DNA of 64,000 bases from Neoarius graeffei. Its lineage: Eukaryota > Chordata > Actinopteri > Siluriformes > Ariidae. The translations under genes were made by a program, and so were the position numbers. How positions within the stretch are numbered: position 1 is the first letter of the stretch; each line of letters opens with the position of its first letter. The stretch covers positions 7,938,001 to 8,002,000 of the forward strand of contig NC_083587.1 of assembly GCF_027579695.1 (NCBI RefSeq), written 5' to 3'. Shown piece after piece: positions 56,811 to 64,000 of this stretch. The notes under the pieces were generated by a model. It saw nothing but the letters and a program-made list of their open reading frames with translations. It made no database searches and was not told the origin of the DNA.

Positions 56811-57705
56811 TGGAAGATGCTAAGACACTACAGTATCTCATCTTGTTATCTCTAGCCACTTTATCCTGTTCTACAGGGTCACAGGCAAGCTGGAGCCTAT
56901 CCCAGCTGACTACGGGCGAAAGGCAGGGTACACCCTGGACAAGTCACCAGGTCATCACAGGGCTGACACATAGGCACAGACAACCATTCACACTCGCGGT
57001 CAATTTAGAGTCACCAGTTAACCTAACCTGCATGTCTTTGGACTGTGGGGGAAACCAGAGCACCCGGAGGAAACCCACACGGACAACATGCAAACTCCAC
57101 ACAGAAAGGCCCTCATCAGCCACGGGGCTCATCAGCCACGGGGCTCGAACCCAGACCTTCTTGTTGTGAGGTGACGGCACTAACCACTACACCACCATGC
57201 CACCCCACACTACAGTATACCAGAGAAATTTGTATCTCTAATCCAGAGTACATACAAGGACATGAAATGCAGAGTAGCTCATGCAAGACAGCTAACAGAG
57301 AGCTTTGATGTGAGGACAGGAGTACAGCAGGGGTGCTTACTGTCGCCACTTCTTTTCCTCCTGGTTATTGACTGGATCATGAGGACAACTACTAGAGGAA
57401 AGAGCAAGGGGATCCAGTGGACACTCTGGAAGCAGCTAGAGGATCTAGATATTGCCGATGACCTGGTACTCCTCTCACACAACCACAAACAGATGCAAGA
57501 TAAAACAACTCATCTAGACACAACATCAGTCAGTACAGGACTCAAAATCAGCAAAAAGAAGACTGAACTCATGAAGATTAACGCTACAAACAGCACACCA
57601 GTCACAATCGGAGGGGAAGAAGTGAAGGAGGCTGAGTCCTTTGTGTACTTGGCAAGCATAGTAGACCATCAGTGGGGCATGGATAGAGATGTAACAGCCA
57701 GGACA
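56805..57705 (+). pseudogene. LINE RT fragment, SINE-interrupted
   Basis: Before the SINE: KMLRHYS; after it: PEKFVSLIQSTYKDMKCRV, RTGVQQGCLLSPLLFLLVID, DLDIADDLVLLSHNHKQMQD, LKISKKKTELMKI and ESFVYLASIVD, the palm of a LINE RT with an IADD box. The catalytic pair is retained. Ends abruptly near 57705 at the start of the 0.95-kb repeat. Confidence 0.85.
56837..57206 (-). mobile_element. SINE copy 9
   Basis: TSD ACACTACAGTAT at 56825-56836 and 57207-57218. Contains a small internal duplication of CATCAGCCACGGGGCT near 57114-57140. Confidence 0.95.
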
Positions 57706-57706
57706 G

Positions 57707-58662
57707 AACCCAAGTCTGACGATTCCTGATGTTTTTAGGGTGCTTTTATACATGAAAAGCACATATGCAGGTGTAAAAAGCTCATGCGCTTGGTGAGTCA
57801 GCATACATGCTAACCCTGAATTGTGGGACTTTGTCATTTATCTGAACTGTGGGACTTTGCCATTTTTCCACCTGATGCCCATGGTAAAACTGAGCAGTGG
57901 GATGTTCCCATTTTTCCGCCCGATGCCCATGGTAAAACTGAGCAGTGGGACATTCCCATTTTTCCACCTGATGCCCATGGTAAAAAAACTCAGGACTTAA
58001 TCATCATCAGAGAGAGAGAGGATTGAGAGAGAGAGAGGACTACCAGAAAATAAAAAGACATTAGATTACAGGGAACTAACCGTAAGTTTGGTGTTCTCTG
58101 CCAAGAGAGACAGTCACAACTTAGGCCAAAACGTTGCTGAAAGCAACCCAACCCTGGACCCTTGGACCCACTGAGTAGCACCTGTATACTGGCCAATATT
58201 CATACAAGAAGTTTGGAGACTTTGGGATAGATTTAACTTTTAATTCCATTTTTCAACATTTTTTTATCTAATCAGGCCATGGAACTGCAACCCAACTTGC
58301 TAACCCAGGCTGCAACCCAACCCTCCACAGCTCTTTGTCCTGCTTAATGGTCCTTCCTTTGTTTTGGGCCCTCTGGTACACCAATCTGCCTGCAAAACCT
58401 CACTGGAGGCCAATCTAGCCCACTATTGCATTCTGGTGGTCAGAGTAGGTAATGCAGGGCCACCTCAGCTTCTTCCCTGGTATGGTCAGCAAGTATGCTG
58501 ACCTTCCCTACTTGAGTGATCTTAGATTTATTAAATGTTAATGTAAAAAAAATCATATTCTTTTTGGGCTAATACTGTACATACTTGGTCAGCAAGTATG
58601 CTGAACTTCCCGACTTTTGTGAGCTGGGATTTATTAAATGACGATGGTTTTTGTGAGTTTTG
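57707..58662 (+). repeat. 0.95-kb repeat, right copy, with 48-bp VNTR
   Basis: Partner of 47930-48885. Between about 57830 and 57985 a 48-bp unit containing GATGCCCATGGTAAAA occurs three times (57874, 57922 and 57970); the left copy has one. Followed directly by integrase sequence. Confidence 0.88.
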
Positions 58663-60530
58663 TGGCATTCTAGATGTGCTGCGTGAAAATTGGGAGGAGG
58701 GACCTTCAACAAGCAAAAATGAAATTCAATACGTTATCAACCTGCGCACCAAACTCCACACACTCACCCACCTAACCCAGGAGAATTTGCAGCAGGCCCA
58801 AGAATCTCAAGTCTGTCTGTATGACATGGGCACATGCCTTAGGGAATTCACACTGGGAGATAAAGTATTTGTGTTGTTGCCCACGTTGAGCTCCAAATTG
58901 ATCACCAGGTGGACCCTTTGAGGTCACATGGCGAGTCAGGGATGTCAACTATGAGGTGAGGCAAATGGACAGGGGTGGGGCATTACAGATTTACCACCTC
59001 AATCTGTTAAAACTTTGGAATGAGGAGGTCCCCGTGGCATTGGTGTTGGTGGTTCCAGAGAAGGCAGAGCTGGGGCCGGAGGTTCAAAAGGGAAAATTGA
59101 CATTGCCCACCGCTCCGGTCCCCTGTAGAGACCACCTCTCCCCGACCTAACTCACGGAGATCGCCCAGTTGCAGACAGAATTTTCTGACATGTTCTCACC
59201 CCTGCCTGGCCGCACCCACCTCATAGAACACGACATTGAGATGCCCCCAGGGGTAGTAGTGCACAGCCACCCTTACAGACTGCCTGAACACAAGAAAAAG
59301 GTGTTTCAGGAAGAACTCGAGGCCATGCTCGAAATGGGCATCATCAAGGAGTCCCACAGTGACTGGAGCAACCTGGTGGTCTTGGTTCCCAAGGCTGACG
59401 GGTTGGTCTGGTGCTGTGTGGACTATGGAAAAGTCAATGCGGTGTCTAAATTTGATGTGTACCCAATGCCTCGTATTGACGAGTTGCTCAATCAACTAGG
59501 CAAGGCTTGTTTTTATTCGACACTGGATTTGACAAAGGGATATTGGCAGATCCCTTTGATGCCGCTATCCCGAGAGAGAACGGCCTTTTCCACACCATTT
59601 GGCTTACACCAGTTCATCACACTTCCTTTTGGGCTGTTTGGGGCGCCTGCTATGTTCCAGCGGCTTATGGATAGGGTCCTCCACCCCCACACCACCTATG
59701 CGGCTGCATATCTGGACGACATCATTATTTATAGTAATGACTGGTCGCGGCACCTAGAACACCTAAGGGCCATCCACAGTTCGCTGAGGCGAGCGGGTCT
59801 CACAGCCAACCTGAACAAGTGTGAGATTGGGCAGGTGGAAGTACGGTATCTGGGCTTCCACTTGGGCAATGGGCAGGTGCATCCCCAAATCAATAAGACA
59901 GCAGCGATTGTGGCCTGCCTGAGGCCCAAGACCAAAAAGGGGGTGAGACAGTTCCTGGGGCTGGCTGGCTACTATCGTAGGTTTATACCTAAATTATTTG
60001 GACATCACCAGCCCACAGACTGACCTCACTAAAAAGGGGGCACCAGATCCGGTCCAGTGGACGGAGCAATGCCAGTGGGCTTTCTCTAAGGTAAAGGCTG
60101 CACTGTGTGGGGGGCCACTGTTACACTCCCCTGACTTTTCTCTCCCCTTTGTTTTGCAGAGGGATGCGTCGGTCAGAGGGCTGGGGGCTGTTTTGTCCCA
60201 GGAGGTGGAGGGGGAGGTCCGTCCAGTGCTGTACATCAGCCGGAAGCTGTCGGTGCACGAGGGCAGGTACAGCACAATAGAAAAGGAATGCCTCGCCATC
60301 AAGTGGGCGGTTCTCGACCTCTGCTACTACCTTCTGGGGCGCCCTTTCACCCTCTGGTCAGACCATGCACTCCTGCAGTGGCTCCTCACATGAAGGATGC
60401 CAATGTGCGGATCACCCATTGGTCTCTGGCACTCCAGCTGTTTAAGTTTGAGGTGGTCCACAGGCCGGGGATGCAGAAGGTCGTGGCAGATTTCCTCTCC
60501 CGTCGTTGGGGGTCAGCTGCAGGCCGGACG
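58663..60530 (+). pseudogene. Gypsy pol: integrase tail, RT, RNase H
   Basis: Integrase C-terminal region: LRTKLHTLTHLTQENLQQAQ, LREFTLGDKVFVLLPT, a frameshift near 58918, then FEVTWRVRDVNYEV and IYHLNLLKLW. An in-frame TAA at 59148 precedes RT: HIEHDIE-type opening, PYRLPEHKKKV, VDYGKVNAVSKFDVYPMPRI, YSTLDLTKGYWQIPL, FGLFGAPAMFQRLMD and AAYLDDIIIYS (YLDD). Frameshift near 59993; RNase H with LQRDASVRGLGAVLSQ (D), STIEKECLAIKWAV (E), LWSDHALLQW (D); a last shift near 60385, then HRPGMQKVVADFLSR. Catalytic residues of RT and RNase H are visible; three frameshifts and one stop kill it. Confidence 0.93.
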
Positions 60531-60547
60531 ACTCCCTGGCCTGAGTT

Positions 60548-60561
60548 GGGCGGTGGGGGTA
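60548..60561 (+). promoter_or_regulatory. Polypurine tract
   Basis: GGGCGGTGGGGGTA immediately before the 3' LTR; the same tract precedes the LTR copy at 52962. Confidence 0.6.
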
Positions 60562-60743
60562 TGTGGCAGTGGGGGCATTGTCAAGCATTGGTCTGTGAAT
60601 GGAGGGCGAAGTCGGGGAAGGTAAGTGGCAGAATCACTGCCCCTGATGGGAATTAACCTGTGTTTGTATGTCTTCCCCAGTGACCACGCCCTATAAGAGG
60701 AGAGGGAGAGCAGAGGAAGGGGGCTCTCCCCCAATCAGAACAC

Positions 60744-60800
<57 letters not shown>

Positions 60801-60919
60801 TGTGCATGCGTGCGTGAGAGAATAAATGTAAAGGTGAAAAGCTAAAATAAAAAGGTTCTTGCGAACTCAGTTCTGGCCTGCCATGCTTCTGTGCTCCACC
60901 CACCTTAACTATTTCTACA
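60562..60919 (+). repeat. 3' LTR
   Basis: TGTGGCAGTGGG...ATTTCTACA, 358 bp; longer than the 5' copy through a (TG)n expansion at about 60745-60803. TATA-like CCTATAAGAG near 60690 and AATAAA near 60823. The target duplication expected at the two outer ends (55167-55171, 60920-60924) is not evident. Confidence 0.9.
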
Positions 60920-61339
60920 TGTAAAGGTATGTATAACGGCAGTTTTTGTTTGCATGTTTTGGTTGATGGATCTTTCTCCTAACTTAGGGTGACCAGACGT
61001 CCCGGTTTTACCGGGACAGTCCCGATTTGGGGTTGTGTGTCCCGAGTCCCGACAAAAGTCTGTCGGGACACGGATATGTCCTGGTTTTCGCTACTCGCGA
61101 CGTTTGCGACTGAGCAGCGTGGGAATCATTAGCGGAGAAATGTCTGCATTTACTATTTTGATGAATTGACAGGAATTGCAAACTTTCCTGGTTACTGCCC
61201 CCTGGCCCTGTGGCATGGGTGTTTATTTAGCCACATTATTCCAGACAACAGAACGTGTTGCCATGCAACAATAAAATAAATATTAACTGGCGCGAATGTT
61301 CTTTGTCTAGCAGCTAGCAGCAGTAATGCCGCAGCAATT

Positions 61340-61442
61340 TTGCCGAAAAGAAAATGTACCTTTTCCAAAGATTTACAGGGCACCTATCCCTTCCTCCGAG
61401 AAGTGCAGAACAATGCGCACGAAGCCTTCTGTACACACTGTA
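61340..61442 (+). pseudogene. hAT transposase first exon fragment
   Basis: Reads PKRKCTFSKDLQGTYPFLRE then HEAFCTHC, ending at donor CT|GTAAGTGC. The first codon is TTG where ATG would be expected, so the start is probably lost. C-x2-C pair suggests a zinc finger. Similar openings occur in ZBED5/GTF2IRD2-like hAT proteins. Confidence 0.6.
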
Positions 61443-61548
61443 AGTGCTTTGTTCTTGTACTGAGTTGGGTAGCCTATGCTGCAAATGCTGTGCACTCCTG
61501 TGGGGGCTTTCCTCAGGCTGCCGCCCCCTCCTCCTTTATTGCTGAGAG

Positions 61549-62139
61549 TTTTTATTCACCTTGTTATCCCGAGATAACAACATAATTAATTCAGGATCTC
61601 GAGGAAACAACACAACTAATTTGAGATCTCGAGAAAATAAAACCGTTATTTCGAGATCTCGAGAAAACAAAACAATTATTCCGTGATCTCGAGAAAACAA
61701 AACAATTATTTAATGATCTCAGCTGGATCACTGTATCTCTGTTGGTAGAGACGAAGCCGGGCCAGTCTTCTGTGGAGGTGCCACGGACTAATTTTGAAAT
61801 TATCCCTTATTAAAAGACTTAATGCAATCTCTCCCTGTGTCAACCCCTGATCAAAATATTGCCTTATTAGGTGATCGATTATTCCAGACATTCTAATGAC
61901 CAAAGTTGCGTCTATACAGAATGAGAAATAGCCCCAAAGTCGCATATCACAAGTCTCTTGGCGCACCTGAATGAACCATTTCTCAGCTGTTTACTTGAGA
62001 TCATGAAATAATTGTTTTGTTTTCTCGAGATCTCGGAATAATGGTTTTGTTTTCTCGAGATCTCGAATTAGTTGTGTTGTTTTCTCGAGATCCTGAATTA
62101 ATTATGTCGTTATCTTGGGATAACAAGGTGAATAAAAAA
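61549..62139. mobile_element. Fold-back element with ~150-bp terminal repeats
   Basis: Left arm from TTATTCACCTTGTTATCCCG to about 61722 and right arm (complement) to 62136 pair over about 150 bp with few mismatches. Each arm holds four degenerate units of about 35 bp of the type GATCTCGAGAAAACAAAACAA. TSD cannot be fixed because both flanks are T/A tracts. The centre carries a minus-strand frame. Confidence 0.9.
61706..61966 (-). CDS. Helix-turn-helix-like N-terminal frame of a fish integrase-type transposon
   Basis: 86 codons; from an internal Met it reads SGIIDHLIRQYFDQGLTQGE, IALSLLIRDNFKIS and HLHRRLARLRLYQQR. The GLTQ.EIA...LR..... pattern is that of an HTH resolving a short sequence, and I recall the same opening in fish proteins that continue into an rve/DDE integrase core (possibly the IS3EU group). 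That core is missing, and the frame stops where the terminal repeat begins. Could be a relic of a deleted autonomous element or a small DNA-binding protein. Confidence 0.5.
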   Translation of the reverse strand: MRQETCDMRLWGYFSFCIDATLVIRMSGIIDHLIRQYFDQGLTQGEIALSLLIRDNFKISPWHLHRRLARLRLYQQRYSDPAEIIK

Positions 62140-62435
62140 AAGGATTATATGAAGGGCCTCTCTCGGCTTCTGTAGTATATATTCTCAAATCACTTGTCTC
62201 TTTTTTGTATCTGTTTAACATACCATTCTGACAGTTTGGCCATATTGCTGTGTTGAACAGCTTGTTGCACCTTCCATTAAAGTGTTCACTTTTGTCCACA
62301 TCTTCTTGCTTTATTCATTCAGTTGTGGGGAATGGTTAGTAAGGTTGATTCTGACCTACCATAGGCTATGTTGAGGTCACATATCTACTTTTTAAGTTCA
62401 TGCTATAGTGCATACAATTTTAGAGATATAGCCTA

Positions 62436-63826
62436 CAGTGGTGCTTGAAAGTTTGTGAACCCTTTAGAATTTTCTATATTTCTGCATAAATATGACCTAA
62501 AACATCAGATTTTCACACAAGTCCTAAAAGTAGATAAAGAGAACTCAGTTAAACAAATGAGACAAAAATATTATACTTGGTCATTTATTTATTGAGGAAA
62601 GTGATCTAATATTAGATATCTGTGAGTGACAAAAGTATGTGAACCTTTGTTTTCAGTATCTGGTGTGACCCCCTTGTGCAGCAATAACTGCAACTAAACA
62701 CTTCCGGTAACTGTTGATCAGTCGTGCACACCGGCTTGGAGGAATTTTAGCCCATTCCTCCGCACAGAACAGCTTCAACTCTGGGATGTTGGTGGGTTTC
62801 CTCACATAAACTGCTCGCTTCAGGTCCTTCCACAACATTTCCATTGGATTAAGGTCAGGACTTTGGCTTGGCCATTCCATTAACTTTATTCTTCTTTAAC
62901 CATTCTTTGGTAGAACGACTTGTGTGCTTAGGGTCATTGTCGTGCTGCATGACCCACCTTCTCTTGAGATTCAGTTCATGGACAGATGTCCTGACATTTT
63001 CCTTTAGAATTCACTGGTATAATTCAGAATTCATTGTTCCATCAATGATGGCAAGCCGTCCTGGCCCAGATGCAGCAAAACAGGCCCAAACCATGATGCT
63101 ACCACCACCATGTTTCACAGATGGGATAAGGTTCTTATGCTGGAATGCAGTGTTTTCCTTTCTCCAAACATAACGCTTCTCATTTCAACCAAAAAGTTCT
63201 ATTTTGGTCTCAGCCATCCACAAAACATTTTTCCAATAGCCTTCTGGCTTGTCCACGTGATCTTTAGCAAAGTGCAGACAAGCAGCAATGTTCTTTTTGG
63301 AGAGCAGTGGCTTTCTCCTTGCAATTCTGCCATGCACATCATTGTTGTTCAGTGTTCTCCTGATGGTGGACTCATGAACATTAGCCAATGTGAGAGAGGC
63401 CTTCAGTTGCTTAGAAGTTACCCTGGGGTTCTTTGTGACCTCGCTGACTATAACATGTCTTGCTCTTGGAGTGATCTTTGTTGGTCGACCACTCTTGGGG
63501 AGGGTAACAATGGTCTTGAATTTCCTCCATTTGTACACAATCTATCTGACTGTGGATTGGTGGAGTCCAAACTCTTTAGAGATGGTTTTGTAACCTTTTC
63601 CAGCCTGATGAGCATCAACAACGCTTTTTCTGAGGTCCGCAGAAATCTCCTTTGTTCGTGCCATGATACACTTCCACAAACATGTGTTGTGAAGCCCAGA
63701 CTTTGATAGATTCCTGTTCTTTAAATAAAACAGGGTGCCCACTCACACCTGATTGTCATCCCATTGATTGAAAACACCTGACTCTAATTTCACCTTCAAA
63801 TTAACTGCTAATCTTAGAGGTTCACA
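62436..63826 (-). mobile_element. Tc1 element C
   Basis: Minus-strand transposase; the end at 62436 is CAGTGGTGCTTGAAAGTTTG next to TA. The other terminal repeat is cut at AGAGGTTCACA (63826), where a dispersed repeat begins; the rest may lie beyond that insertion. Confidence 0.9.
62653..63742 (-). pseudogene. Tc1 transposase with lost first catalytic Asp
   Basis: N-terminus MARTKEISADLRKSVVDAHQ (ATG at about 63664), FGLHQSTVR followed by a TAG (63539-63541), RTLNNNDVHGRIARRKPL, then WMAETKIELFG where the family has WTDETK, so the first D is replaced. Further TGA codons follow (after ELFG and near 63015), then DNDPKHTSRS keeps the second D; a small deletion shifts the frame near 62885 before EWPSQSPDLNPMEMLW (E kept). 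Ends GGHTRY at 62653. Confidence 0.92.
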
Positions 63827-64000
63827 TCAAATCAAATCAAATCAAGTTTATTTGTACAGCGCTTTTAACAATAAACATTGTCGCAAAGCAGCTTTACAGA
63901 ATTTGAACGACTTAAAACATGAGCTAATTTTATCCCTAATCTATCCCCAATGAGCAAGCCTGTGGCGACGGTGGCAAGGAAAAACTCCCTCAGACGACAT
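63827..64000 (-). repeat. Dispersed repeat with (ATCAA)n tail, inverted copy
   Basis: Minus-strand match to about 790-985, from the (ATCAA)n tail through GGAAAAACTCCCTCAGACGA; continues beyond the window. Confidence 0.85.

Larger units (their letters stand above)
55172..60919 (+). mobile_element. Gmr1-like Ty3/gypsy LTR retrotransposon
   Basis: 5' LTR 55172-55856 (306 bp plus a SINE), primer site, gag remains, a middle filled by a 0.95-kb repeat, a LINE fragment and a SINE, then integrase tail, RT, RNase H and 3' LTR 60562-60919. Integrase upstream of RT is the order described for Gmr1-type gypsy elements of deuterostomes. RNase H runs almost straight into the 3' LTR, which agrees. Protease and the integrase core are missing. 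Confidence 0.85.
60986..62435 (+). mobile_element. hAT-like element, 5' part
   Basis: Starts TAGGGTGACCAGACGTCCCG with inverted CCGGTTTTACCGGGAC motifs, a hAT terminus known in many vertebrates. Contains one transposase exon and a nested fold-back element. The matching right end is not in the window before the Tc1 at 62436. Confidence 0.6.

Noticed and set aside
57874-57985. 48-bp units as a CRISPR or binding-site array
   Set aside because: Contiguous units without spacers; a VNTR inside a repeat.
55167-60924. Target-site duplication for the gypsy element
   Set aside because: The bases before the 5' LTR and after the 3' LTR do not match, consistent with local duplication and rearrangement.

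Overview
This window reads as teleost fish nuclear DNA, very probably intergenic, made almost entirely of transposable elements and their remains. No host protein-coding gene could be recognised. The evidence for a fish is a tRNA-headed SINE with a V-SINE/DANA-like body and an (ATGAG)n tail (nine copies), Tc1 elements of the classic fish type, L1/L2/jockey-like LINEs, a Penelope-like element, a Gmr1-like gypsy element and several hAT families. The SINE tail makes me lean towards a catfish-like lineage, but that is recollection and not proof.

Layout. 1-2.1 kb: two dispersed teleost repeats. 2.1-4.0 kb: an L1 carrying its 5' end and ORF1p but no ORF2, hit by a SINE. 4.4-8.9 kb: a hAT element with an exact 8-bp target-site duplication (TSD), holding a nested MITE and a nested 5'-truncated LINE. 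9-12.3 kb: remains of a second hAT, a SINE and a 740-bp hAT MITE. 12.9-18 kb: decayed LINE pieces and five degenerate tRNA copies (Arg, Phe, Gln, Ile, Asp). 17-25 kb: an L2 LINE split by a 2.7-kb CACTA-like element, with a SINE in its tail that itself holds a MITE, abutting a nearly open jockey-like LINE. 25.7 kb: an isolated THAP zinc-finger exon. 26.4-29.5 kb: a Tc1 whose 3' inverted repeat is split by a TTAA-flanked element with a small acidic open frame. 29.5-34.9 kb: a near full-length endonuclease/RT LINE on the minus strand, split by a 1.45-kb TIR element.

34.9-41 kb: a hAT MITE with a SINE in its terminal repeat, a TA microsatellite, a tRNA-Glu copy, a second Tc1, and a THAP element with GC-rich palindromes. 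41.3-44.7 kb: a hAT-like element with a 6-bp TSD containing two SINEs and a LINE endonuclease fragment. 45-48.9 kb: an L2 fragment, a perfect 23-bp hairpin, an L1 ORF2 fragment and a 0.95-kb repeat seen again at 57.7 kb. 48.9-52.2 kb: the best preserved autonomous element, a Penelope-like retroelement (RT plus GIY-YIG) with one premature stop and 538-bp direct repeats differing at three positions. 52.2-55.2 kb: a MITE, an LTR copy and tRNA-Glu and tRNA-Tyr loci. 55.2-60.9 kb: an LTR retrotransposon in which the end of integrase lies upstream of RT-RNase H, the Ty1/copia-like order known for Gmr1-type Ty3/gypsy elements. 61-64 kb: a hAT exon, a fold-back element with long inverted repeats and a helix-turn-helix-like frame, a third Tc1 and a dispersed repeat in inverted orientation to the one at position 1.

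The genes do not form a pathway. What the window records is an order of insertion: TSDs and broken frames show who landed in whom. Nearly all element proteins carry stops, frameshifts or lost catalytic residues.
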